Shown: positions 1 through 9,530 of the stretch, in pieces | Layout: each line of letters begins with the position of its first letter | Numbering within the stretch: the stretch's first letter is position 1 | Assembly: GCA_036746315.1 (NCBI GenBank) | Contig: DAIOEK010000001.1 | Coordinates: 62,001-126,000, forward strand | DNA from: DAIOEK01 sp036746315 | GTDB lineage: Bacteria; Chloroflexota; Anaerolineae; Anaerolineales; Anaerolineaceae | Length of the DNA stretch: 64,000 bases | Reading direction: 5' to 3' | Made by a program: the position numbers and the translations under genes | The notes under the pieces: generated by a model | Database searches by the model: none | Seen by the model: only the letters and a program-made list of their open reading frames with translations | Told to the model about the DNA's origin: nothing

Positions 1-2
1 AT

Positions 3-3000
3 GATAATAGGAATAATTACGATGGTGTCGACAGCGAAGTGACACCCGGCGTTGCCAGCTTCAGCACCCTGCCGGTCCCCTCGCAAAATGTTCCCACAAT
101 AACCATTACCAATACATTAAATATAAATACGGTAAATGACGGGAATACCTATCAATGGCCCAATATTAAAATACTCTCGGTTGCTGATGGCGGATTGGGT
201 ATTTACAACTATGGCGGTGATGTTTATCTTGAAACGAATCCGGAAGGTGAAGGCAGTATTCGAATCTTGAGCACCATCCGCGCCAAGAATATATCCATTG
301 TAGCCGGCGGAGATGTATATATTGACGGGCTGTCGACATACGCGGTAGGCGGCGAACCGGCATCCATTCTTGGTTCCGCCACATCCGGCATATATGGGAA
401 TAGTTCATGGGGAGAAGGTGTAGCCTCCGCCATACTTACCTGGCAATTGGTTGGCTCAGAGTGGGTTCCTGTATATAAATCTGCATTCTATACTACGATC
501 AATGTCGCTCCGAAATCTCCCTACAGCATCGCCGGCGACCGCGTTCATATCGAAGCTGAATATCTAAACATCAATGGTATTATCCAGAGCGGTCAAGACC
601 AATACACTCTTACGCTGGACCAATCAGCGGTGAATGAAGTACTTGCCGAAATGCAAAAAGGCAAGAGCGGCAGAATTTATCTCAGCGCAACCTCCAAGAA
701 CAACCCCGGGTTTAGCGTTTATTACAATACCGCCACACAGCAGTTTGAAGTGGATGAAATGAAGACCAGCGGCGGGTATATTGAATTAATTGGCCGTATT
801 CTTAATACCGGATATGGCGAGGTCAAACTCTTGGGTGGATATCCCACTATTACCATTACCAACGCCACAAATTACAACCTTGCCGTCAAACGGATCGATG
901 TTTCACAACATGGTTATGGAACGCTCATCATTGTCGATAAGAATAACGGCAGCCCTGCAATCGATAGCAGCGAGAAGGCAGATGTTGTTACGAATGGCGG
1001 ACCGTACGCTACCATTTACCAATGGACTGAAAGCGGTATGGTCATCACCACCAATGGCGGAACAGGTTCCAGCGAGATTGCTACACTGGTGGAAGGTTAC
1101 TCTTCCATTTATACCCCCGCAGCCGGTTGGCGCTATGGCTGGACTACTGTGGTGGAACAGAATGTCATCAAGAAAAAGCATATCAAGAGCGGTTCCTGGC
1201 TTGGTTTTGTACCCGATGTATTCCAGGATGAAAACATTAGTTGGGATTCAATCGAAGTTCAAGGCAAGCCATACTATGCCGGCTCGGGTCCTTACTATTA
1301 TTATGATCCTTCCGTTACACAGGAATACACCTATAGCAAGCGAGTTGTGATAACCAGTGATACGGGCGTGGTTTGTACTTACCACGATGATTATTGGACG
1401 TGGTATGGCAGTCATGTGTATGTTGCCGACTACCAGCAAATCCAGGGACAGCAAATCCTTCATAATCATTCGGTTACAGCTACCAGAGATATCCATATAA
1501 CCTTCATCGGTGCTTCCGAAGGTACAGTTATCATCAACTCCACTGGAACAGGTGATGTTTACATTCTAGGTTCCATTAATAACCCGGATGGCACAACCAC
1601 CATTACCAGCAATGGCAAGGTGCTTACCCAGGCTGAAGGCGCTACCATTGTCGCGCGCCACATCAATATCAGCGCGGCAAATGGTATTGGTACAAATGCC
1701 AATCCGTTATCAGTTCAAACAACTGAGATCGAATATCTGTGGGCGAATTCGGATGGAACGAAGCGTTTGAACACACCGGATTATCGATACACATCTGCCA
1801 GTGGTTCAATCAAGCTGACTACCAATGACACCGTTTTGGTCGGCAATAGTGTTTACAAATATGTTGGTAATCCCGCGACCATTAACCTGGCGACGGCGAC
1901 TTACACCGATACGACCAAATGGGTAAAGGTATTCGCATCCGAGCAGGATGTTATCAAAGTGGGTGATCTCTACTTCACGTATGTTGGTTCACCCGCCAGC
2001 ATTAACCTCGGCACCACCAATTACGCAGATACCTCACTCTGGGCGCTGGTTAAATACTATCCCGGCATCACTGCTTCATCGACCAATGGCGGGATCTATA
2101 TCTCGCAGCTTTCGGGTAATTTATATGTCAACTCCATTTCCGCAGCCAGCGGAAAAGCGGTCAAATTGGTCTCGCCAGGTGCAATTTGGGTTGCGAAACA
2201 GGATCTTGGAACAGCCTGGTACGACGGTCTGATTTTGGGTGGCAGTATTACCCTTTCTGCTGGCGAAGGTATCGGTAATGGTACAGATCATCCATTATCA
2301 CTGGATTCGAGTTATCTGCCGGTTGGCACAATCAGCACCAACAATACCAAGGTAAGCATCACTGCCGGCGGCAACGTATTTATTTCTGAAGTTGACGGTA
2401 ACCTGATGCTGGAGAGTCTAATCACCACCGGCCGTGCATGGATCCGCGTGGTAAATGGCAGCCTCCTGGATGCCAATAAATATGCTGTGCGCGATGAGCG
2501 TACCTACAATGAATTGAAGGATGGGGTTTGGGCGGACTTGCATTTGACCGAATCTACCGGCGCCAGCGCGTGGATTGAACAATTGATCCATTCCCTCGAG
2601 GCTACCAAGACGCTTGAGTACCAGACCTACTGGCGTTACCACGATGCGCTGGATGGCGATGGACATGTAACTCTTTCAAGTGCAGAAGAGACTTATTACC
2701 GGGATTACTACACCCAATTGGGCACGGATGATGGTCTCTCCGGTTCTGAATTGGATGATTATGTCGAAAATGCGATCACCACGCTGCTGAACTCGCGGCA
2801 GGATCAATACGAGAATCTGGCAGCGACCTATGGCGGCTTGACCAGCACCTATGAATCGACATACGTTTATGACCTCACATCTGATGAGGAAGCTGAACTG
2901 CGAAGCGGCGTGAAGATCTGGGATGAATCCGATCTGCTGAATTTGATCAGCGCGGGATTGTTAAAGAGTATCCCGAGCACTCAGGTTAACATCGAAGAGC

Positions 3001-6000
3001 CCAACATTGTCGCCACAGACGTTACCATTGTTGTGTCCAATGGAGTTGGCTCCAGCAATACCGAATCTGAATATATCGATGTTACAAATAAACCGGTTCA
3101 ATTTACCACAGATCAAAAAGTAATGCTTTCTGCAGCAGAGCGGAAGGATATCAACTTCCTAGCCAGTCTCCCGGCGGAAGTGATGGTTTCCTTCAATGGA
3201 TCATCGATCTCAAGGACTGACATGCAGAGTTGGGCTGCTTCGGATGGTTATGTGGTCGGTGCTTATGTCAAGATCGCTGGCTCAACCACCAATGCCACTG
3301 GCGATGGCGAATACTATCAAATAGCCAGCGTAAGCGGCTACACCATCACTCTGGATGGCGTCACACTGAATCCCGAAGCAAACCAGACGATCAAAATCGT
3401 TCCGGTGATCCTGGATGTCGAGCAGTATGCCGACAATGTGAAATACATTGAAATACTTCAGCGTGATGACATTAATATCGATTCGACAGGAAAGATCAAT
3501 ATTACAACGGACGTAACCACACCGGAAGGGAGCGATCCCACTGACAGCACCAATGTCTTTATCGGTTCGGGTAACGCAACATCATATCATTTGAATATTG
3601 AAACGGTAACCACTTCAGGCGATGTTCGGATCAAGAGCCGCAACAGCATCTACAATGTGGGAGATGCAGTTACCAATATCACTGCCGGCGGCACGGTTAT
3701 TCTGGAAGCTGCAAATGGTACGATTGGTACCGAATTGGCGCCGATCTTTACCGACCTCACCGGCGCAGCCAGCACCCTGACCGCCCGTGCCAATGGCAAC
3801 ATCTACATCTATGAATGTACACCGGCTTCAACTTCGGCTTGTGTGGCCAACTCCACATACAGCTACCTGCCCGGCGGTACTGCGGGTGATCTTCCAATTG
3901 AATCCGTCTATTCAAGAACAGGCAATATCTACCTGAAAGCCGATGGCTCGATCATCGACGGTTTGGGTACGGATTTCACCAAGATATTTGCCCGGTTTGT
4001 ATACCTGACCGCAGGGGATGGTATTGGGGAAGATGGTGACTACCTGGAAGTTCATACGGGCTTCTCTGCCGACTATCCGACCAATGGCAACCTGACGGCA
4101 TTTGCTTTGAACGATATTTATCTGGCAGATGCTGATGGCGACATGGGTATTCGGGTAATTCGTTCGTATGAAGGCAATGTAGATCTCGTGGCGATTAATT
4201 CCATCCTGGATGCGGTGGATTTGTCTGACCCATATGACCCATTATCAGTGGATGCTACAAACAGTGTGGAAGGCAGCTGGCCCAGAGCGGATATCATCGC
4301 GAACAGTATTACGCTGACTGCCACTTTGGGCGGTATTGGTACTTCAGCGAATGCGTTGGATATCGATTCCGCTTACTTCGATGCGGGTATGCTTACTTCC
4401 ACCAGCGGAAATCTGTTGAACGCCTACATCATCGAAACTGATGGCGATCTCACGCTGAATACAGTTCAAACAGGTGATGACAGAACAGCTTACATCACTG
4501 CTCCAACCGGCAGTATTTGGAATGGGCGTACTGACGGCCATAACGTTATTGGTGGACGTACCAAGCTGTTTGCCGCCAACCATATCGGCACCTCCGACCG
4601 ATATCTGACTTCCATGGTCGGTTATCTGGAAGGCACTGCAACAACTGGAAATATATTCATCATTAACACGGGCGATCTGACTACCGGTGGTATCACTCCT
4701 GGTGCCCCTGAAAGCGTGAATGCCGGCGGTTCTGCCCATATCACTGCGCACAGCCCGATCTTTGTTTCCAATAACATCAATGCTGTTGACGAAATTGTCC
4801 TCTGGTCAATGGATGACAGTGACACCGATACCATTACTTTTGCTGAAAACATGACCCTGGAATCATCCACTGCTTATATCCTGCTGGTGGCAGGTGATAG
4901 CATTACAGTGAATCCGACGACTGTTTTGACAGCTGCTACTTATATTGAAATCCGCGGCGACTGGGAAGATGCTACTCTCGATACAACGCTGAACGCACAG
5001 CCGGTAAACTCAACCAATCATGGAGCAGTCATTACCACACAGGGTACTCTCACTGCCCCAACGGGAATGTACATTAACACTTACGGTGGGCCGGATACCA
5101 TCAATCTGTATACTGTGGCTGATACTACGACAACAGTTCACTCCGGCGCCGGAAACGACAGAGTCAATCTGTACCGCTTCAGTGATATCTCCGGCTCGCA
5201 AACGGATATTTATGGCGATGACGGTGAAGATATCTTCAGTTTGTATGACACCAGCAATGTCGTCAACATCAACGGCGGTGCTGGTGCAGATACATTCCAT
5301 ATGTATCTGGCTGGTACTTCTTCGGGCACTTTGAGCCTGAATGGTGATGCCGATAATGATATATTCCAATTGCATAGCAATGGTTCCGCCAATCCTGTCA
5401 ATATCAGCATGGATGGTGGAGCGAATGACGATACCTGGATTTTCTACAACAACTGGGGGCAGGTGGATCACATTGCCGATACCGGCAGCGGACTGGATAC
5501 GCTTGATTTCCGTAATGTAACCTATCGCGTACGTGTGGTAATTGGCAGCCCCAATCTGACCGATCCGGAGTTGGAACAAGTTTTGATCAGCCAGGATGTG
5601 GCGGCTCCTGCAACCGATGCAGCTGACCCATTGGCGGATGGCGCCAACACGGCCGTTGCCTACGGTAATACCATCGAACAGTTGTTTGGCGGAGAGGAAA
5701 GTGACAGCTTCAACTTCCTGGATGGCGCCATTCTGGCCCGGAATGACCAGGCGGGTTCCGCGGCGATTGATGGCTACAACGGCACAGCCGATCTGTTGAA
5801 TTACACCGCTTACACGACTGGTGTTACCGTCAACCTGTCCCTCTTCCAGGCAACCGGAGTTGGCGGAACCGTCACCAATATCGAGAATATCACCGGCGGG
5901 TACGGTAATGATAGCCTGACCGGCGATGACAACAGTAATGCCATCAACGGACGCCAGGGTGATGATGTTCTAACCGGGTTGGGTGGGGATGATTATTACC

Positions 6001-9000
6001 AGTTTGTCGATGGCTGGGGATACGATACTGTTATCGAAGATGCCGGTGGTGGAATCGATACGGTTACTTTCTATGCCTACACCGGCGACACCGTATTCTC
6101 AACTGTCACCCCGGTGCTAAATGATCTGGCAATCTGGTTGGATGACAGCCATTTATTCAACCGCGTGTACGACATGGAAGCTGCTGGCAACCAGGTGGAC
6201 TTTACCTTTAATGAGGTGGAATACATCTATGGCGGCGCCGGCATTGATGAAATGCATACGCTCAATGAGAACAGCGTCTTCGATCTGGACGGGCGCACTT
6301 ATGACTCCGATCCATTCTTCATGCTTGAAACTGCCATGATCCAACTGGCCGTGACCGAGACCAACACATATACCGGTCTGGTTTCAGGTACAGCATTGGA
6401 ATTCATGAACATCGAAAAATTATTTGCGGGGTCCGCTGATGATTTATTCAATGTTCTGGAAGACCAGGTTTTCGAACTGCATGGCGGTGCCGGGAACGAT
6501 ACCTTCTCCTTCGTGAATAATACCCACCTGGGTGACCTGACAGGCACCGTTCACAATGGCTTCCAATCCACTATTGATGGACAGGGTGGTATCGATACAC
6601 TTGATTACAGTGATTTCACATCACCTGTGAATATCAATCTTGCCACAGGACAGGCAAGCAATATTGCTTCAGGTGCCTCAGGCAGACTGGCAACCCTGGA
6701 AAACCTGATCGGTGGTTCAGGGAATGACATCCTCACCGGCGACGCTGGCGATAATGTAATTACCGGTAACGCAGGCAACGATGTTATGTCCGGTGGATTG
6801 GGTAATGATACTTATATCTTTGGCGAAGGTTGGGGAACCAACGACATTGTGATCGAAGCCGCAAATGAAGGCAACGATACGCTCGATTTCTCCACTGTCT
6901 CGAGTGAATTAACCCATACTCTTACTTCAGGCGGATTGACCGTAACCGATGGAACGAATCTGGTTACATACACAGGCAACGCTCTGGAAAACCTGATCAG
7001 CGGTTCCGGTGATGACACCTTTGTGATGAACAACGGTGCCACGTTACCGGGTACGCTCGATGGTGGCGCAGGCAGCAACACGCTGGATTACTCTGCCTAT
7101 CTGACCGGTCGCAACATTCTGCTTACCGCTACCGGATCGATTTCCGGATTTGCCGGCACCGAGCTGGCTTTGGGCAGCGGATTTGACAATATCAGTGTAA
7201 TTTACGGATCGGCAGCCAACACGGATCATATTACCGGTATGGATGCAGATGCGACCTTTGATATCTATGCCACCGATAATGTATACACGGTGGGCGCCAA
7301 CACGTTGACCTTTAATAAGTTCGAATATGTCAGCGGCGGCGGTTTGGTGGATACATTCAATTATCGTGAGACCAACAACCAGGTGTTGGAATACCTGGGC
7401 GGCGCCGGGAATGACATTTTTGCCCTGATGGGTGATGTTCTGGTGCCCGGTAAGATCAATGGGCAGGGCGGTATTGATACGCTGACTTACGAATTCTTCA
7501 CTACCAGTGGTGTCATTGTTAACCTGGCAGCCAATACGGCAACGGCGATCTATAACGGTTTGGTAGGCGGAATTACCAACGTGGAGAATGTCATCGGCTC
7601 GCTCTTTGACGATACCCTGATCGGTGATGCCTGGGATAACTTCTTGAATGGTCTGGCAGGCAATGACGATATCACCGGCGCCGAAGGGAATGATACCCTG
7701 GAAGGTGGTGAGGGAAATGATATTTTCCGCTTCCTGGATGAATGGGGTAACGATATTCTCTCCGACCTGGCTGGCGCTCTTGACGAAGTGGACTTCTCAG
7801 AGATCACCAGCGCGCTGCTGTTTGTGATTTCGGCGGGCAGCTTGAATGTTGCCGGCAGCGGTACACTGGCAGTCACCGGTAATGTGATCGAAAAGCTGGT
7901 TGGCGGTAAACGCGAAGATGAGTTCCTTTTTGAAGATGGTGCGGAGATTACCGAAGGTACTGGGACCATCGATGGGCGTGAGGGACAGGATCGCCTTAAT
8001 TACAGCGCTTACACGAGTGGTGTTGCCGTCGACCTGGCGGCCGGTACAGCCACAGGCACTGCCGGTATTGTCAGTATCAGTGACGTATACGGCGGCAGCG
8101 GCGACGATACAATCTATGGCGACGATCTGGCGAATGTCTTGCGAGGCAATGCCGGTAACGATGTTCTTGACGGACGGGGCGGTGTGGATACGCTCGACGA
8201 GAGCAATGCTACAGTCAATGTAAGCATCAATTTGAATATCACCACTGCTCAAACAACCGGATTGGGCAACGATACCATCCTCAACATTGAAAATGTGCTG
8301 ACCGGTAGCGGCAATGACACCCTCACCGGTGATGGAAACAACAATTACTTGAATGCTGGCAGTGGAAATGACACTTACGTCTTCCTGGATGCTTATGGAA
8401 CGGATACCATCATAGATCCGGCAGGCGTGGATGGGGTTGACTTTACCGCCCTTACAACCAGCCTGGATTTTGTCTTTGAGGCAACCACCACAACGATTAC
8501 CACAACGGATGGTGTCGTATCATTCGGAACTGAGATTGAGAATTATCTGGGCGGAACAGCAGCCGACAGCTTCCATGTCAATGCTTCTCGTTCGGCTAAT
8601 CTCTCCGGTACGGGCGGTAATGATCAATTTGTGTTTGCCGATGGTGCCGTTCTGACCGGTATGATCGATGGCGGTGCAGGGTCTGATACGATTAATTGGA
8701 GCGCTTATACAACTTCACGTTCTGTGACCCTGACCGGTTCGGGCACGGAAGGATTCTCCGGTACTGAAGCAAGCATTACTGCCGGATTTGTCAACGTGGA
8801 TGAAATTATCGGCAGTGAAGCGGAAGATACCCTCACCGGTACGGCGGATAATGCCACCTGGCAATTTGGTGCAGATGATCGCTATATCCACGGAACGAAC
8901 CAACTGGTCTTCAGCAACTTCACACATCTGGTGGGTGGGGATGGTGTGGATACCTTCGCGTTCCTGGGCGATGCCACGTTCACCGGTACGTTGAATGGAG

Positions 9001-9515
9001 CCGGCGGAACCGATATCCTGGACTTCTCAGCATACGATTCGGGCGTTACGGTTAATCTTGAAGCAATGACTGCATCCACTCTGGATGGCACATTCAGTAA
9101 CATTGAATCCATGAACGGATCCAGCCATGCAGATCGTCTGGTTGGTCAGGATGCAGGCAGCGTGTTTGCGGTGTTCGACTACAAGACCGGTATGGTGGAT
9201 GGCTGGTTCGCCTTCAATTCGGTGGATATTCTGACCGGTTCGGCGGCAACGGATATTCTGAATTACAACGCCTATACGGGAGCCGCGGCATTTGATCTGA
9301 CCGCTGCTGGAACACTGGGTGGCTTTGATGGAACTGAGACCAACTCCGGCATCTCGTTTGAGAATATCGACCAGTTGATTGGTACGACCTTCGCAGATTC
9401 GTTGCAAGGGTTGGGTGTTGCTTCTGACTGGGCGGTGACTTCTCTGAATGCCGGCTCTTATGCATCAGGTGGCAGGCAGTTAACCTTAACTGCAATCGAA
9501 GCCTTGATCGGTTAA
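3..9515 (+). CDS. Giant repetitive adhesin, N-terminal part (5' end outside window)
   Basis: The frame is open from base 3 (Asp/Asn-rich codons before the GTG at 39), so the true start and any signal peptide lie upstream of the window. Roughly the first 1,650 residues are Gly/Thr/Ser/Val-rich short beta-strand repeats as in filamentous haemagglutinin-like and LktA-family adhesins; recurring pieces are ITAGGNVFISEVDGNL and AGEGIGNGTDHPLSL. From about base 5090 the sequence becomes Asp/Gly-rich and RTX-like (SGAGNDRV near 5150, GGYGNDSLTGDD near 5895, GSGNDILTGDAGDN near 6715, GAEGNDTLEGGEGNDIF near 7680). Such nonapeptides bind calcium outside the cell in known families. The frame ends at TAA 9513-9515 within a repeat, and the same frame continues unbroken to 29144, so this is probably the front part of one larger gene. 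Surface adhesin or matrix protein is inferred from repeat type only. Confidence 0.85.
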   Translation, partial: DNRNNYDGVDSEVTPGVASFSTLPVPSQNVPTITITNTLNINTVNDGNTYQWPNIKILSVADGGLGIYNYGGDVYLETNPEGEGSIRILSTIRAKNISIVAGGDVYIDGLSTYAVGGEPASILGSATSGIYGNSSWGEGVASAILTWQLVGSEWVPVYKSAFYTTINVAPKSPYSIAGDRVHIEAEYLNINGIIQSGQDQYTLTLDQSAVNEVLAEMQKGKSGRIYLSATSKNNPGFSVYYNTATQQFEVDEMKTSGGYIELIGRILNTGYGEVKLLGGYPTITITNATNYNLAVKRIDVSQHGYGTLIIVDKNNGSPAIDSSEKADVVTNGGPYATIYQWTESGMVITTNGGTGSSEIATLVEGYSSIYTPAAGWRYGWTTVVEQNVIKKKHIKSGSWLGFVPDVFQDENISWDSIEVQGKPYYAGSGPYYYYDPSVTQEYTYSKRVVITSDTGVVCTYHDDYWTWYGSHVYVADYQQIQGQQILHNHSVTATRDIHITFIGASEGTVIINSTGTGDVYILGSINNPDGTTTITSNGKVLTQAEGATIVARHINISAANGIGTNANPLSVQTTEIEYLWANSDGTKRLNTPDYRYTSASGSIKLTTNDTVLVGNSVYKYVGNPATINLATATYTDTTKWVKVFASEQDVIKVGDLYFTYVGSPASINLGTTNYADTSLWALVKYYPGITASSTNGGIYISQLSGNLYVNSISAASGKAVKLVSPGAIWVAKQDLGTAWYDGLILGGSITLSAGEGIGNGTDHPLSLDSSYLPVGTISTNNTKVSITAGGNVFISEVDGNLMLESLITTGRAWIRVVNGSLLDANKYAVRDERTYNELKDGVWADLHLTESTGASAWIEQLIHSLEATKTLEYQTYWRYHDALDGDGHVTLSSAEETYYRDYYTQLGTDDGLSGSELDDYVENAITTLLNSRQDQYENLAATYGGLTSTYESTYVYDLTSDEEAELRSGVKIWDESDLLNLISAGLLKSIPSTQVNIEEPNIVATDVTIVVSNGVGSSNTESEYIDVTNKPVQFTTDQKVMLSAAERKDINFLASLPAEVMVSFNGSSISRTDMQSWAASDGYVVGAYVKIAGSTTNATGDGEYYQIASVSGYTITLDGVTLNPEANQTIKIVPVILDVEQYADNVKYIEILQRDDINIDSTGKINITTDVTTPEGSDPTDSTNVFIGSGNATSYHLNIETVTTSGDVRIKSRNSIYNVGDAVTNITAGGTVILEAANGTIGTELAPIFTDLTGAASTLTARANGNIYIYECTPASTSACVANSTYSYLPGGTAGDLPIESVYSRTGNIYLKADGSIIDGLGTDFTKIFARFVYLTAGDGIGEDGDYLEVHTGFSADYPTNGNLTAFALNDIYLADADGDMGIRVIRSYEGNVDLVAINSILDAVDLSDPYDPLSVDATNSVEGSWPRADIIANSITLTATLGGIGTSANALDIDSAYFDAGMLTSTSGNLLNAYIIETDGDLTLNTVQTGDDRTAYITAPTGSIWNGRTDGHNVIGGRTKLFAANHIGTSDRYLTSMVGYLEGTATTGNIFIINTGDLTTGGITPGAPESVNAGGSAHITAHSPIFVSNNINAVDEIVLWSMDDSDTDTITFAENMTLESSTAYILLVAGDSITVNPTTVLTAATYIEIRGDWEDATLDTTLNAQPVNSTNHGAVITTQGTLTAPTGMYINTYGGPDTINLYTVADTTTTVHSGAGNDRVNLYRFSDISGSQTDIYGDDGEDIFSLYDTSNVVNINGGAGADTFHMYLAGTSSGTLSLNGDADNDIFQLHSNGSANPVNISMDGGANDDTWIFYNNWGQVDHIADTGSGLDTLDFRNVTYRVRVVIGSPNLTDPELEQVLISQDVAAPATDAADPLADGANTAVAYGNTIEQLFGGEESDSFNFLDGAILARNDQAGSAAIDGYNGTADLLNYTAYTTGVTVNLSLFQATGVGGTVTNIENITGGYGNDSLTGDDNSNAINGRQGDDVLTGLGGDDYYQFVDGWGYDTVIEDAGGGIDTVTFYAYTGDTVFSTVTPVLNDLAIWLDDSHLFNRVYDMEAAGNQVDFTFNEVEYIYGGAGIDEMHTLNENSVFDLDGRTYDSDPFFMLETAMIQLAVTETNTYTGLVSGTALEFMNIEKLFAGSADDLFNVLEDQVFELHGGAGNDTFSFVNNTHLGDLTGTVHNGFQSTIDGQGGIDTLDYSDFTSPVNINLATGQASNIASGASGRLATLENLIGGSGNDILTGDAGDNVITGNAGNDVMSGGLGNDTYIFGEGWGTNDIVIEAANEGNDTLDFSTVSSELTHTLTSGGLTVTDGTNLVTYTGNALENLISGSGDDTFVMNNGATLPGTLDGGAGSNTLDYSAYLTGRNILLTATGSISGFAGTELALGSGFDNISVIYGSAANTDHITGMDADATFDIYATDNVYTVGANTLTFNKFEYVSGGGLVDTFNYRETNNQVLEYLGGAGNDIFALMGDVLVPGKINGQGGIDTLTYEFFTTSGVIVNLAANTATAIYNGLVGGITNVENVIGSLFDDTLIGDAWDNFLNGLAGNDDITGAEGNDTLEGGEGNDIFRFLDEWGNDILSDLAGALDEVDFSEITSALLFVISAGSLNVAGSGTLAVTGNVIEKLVGGKREDEFLFEDGAEITEGTGTIDGREGQDRLNYSAYTSGVAVDLAAGTATGTAGIVSISDVYGGSGDDTIYGDDLANVLRGNAGNDVLDGRGGVDTLDESNATVNVSINLNITTAQTTGLGNDTILNIENVLTGSGNDTLTGDGNNNYLNAGSGNDTYVFLDAYGTDTIIDPAGVDGVDFTALTTSLDFVFEATTTTITTTDGVVSFGTEIENYLGGTAADSFHVNASRSANLSGTGGNDQFVFADGAVLTGMIDGGAGSDTINWSAYTTSRSVTLTGSGTEGFSGTEASITAGFVNVDEIIGSEAEDTLTGTADNATWQFGADDRYIHGTNQLVFSNFTHLVGGDGVDTFAFLGDATFTGTLNGAGGTDILDFSAYDSGVTVNLEAMTASTLDGTFSNIESMNGSSHADRLVGQDAGSVFAVFDYKTGMVDGWFAFNSVDILTGSAATDILNYNAYTGAAAFDLTAAGTLGGFDGTETNSGISFENIDQLIGTTFADSLQGLGVASDWAVTSLNAGSYASGGRQLTLTAIEALIG
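9513..9515 (+). other. In-frame TAA inside the giant adhesin gene
   Basis: The codons before it encode EALIG and those after it TGSDHLNLSGYGS, with the frame unchanged. Elsewhere the repeat reads LxGGSGSDTLNYSGY, so the stop stands where a glycine is expected. It could be a nonsense mutation, an assembly error or a read-through codon. Confidence 0.9.
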
Positions 9516-9530
9516 ACCGGTTCTGACCAT

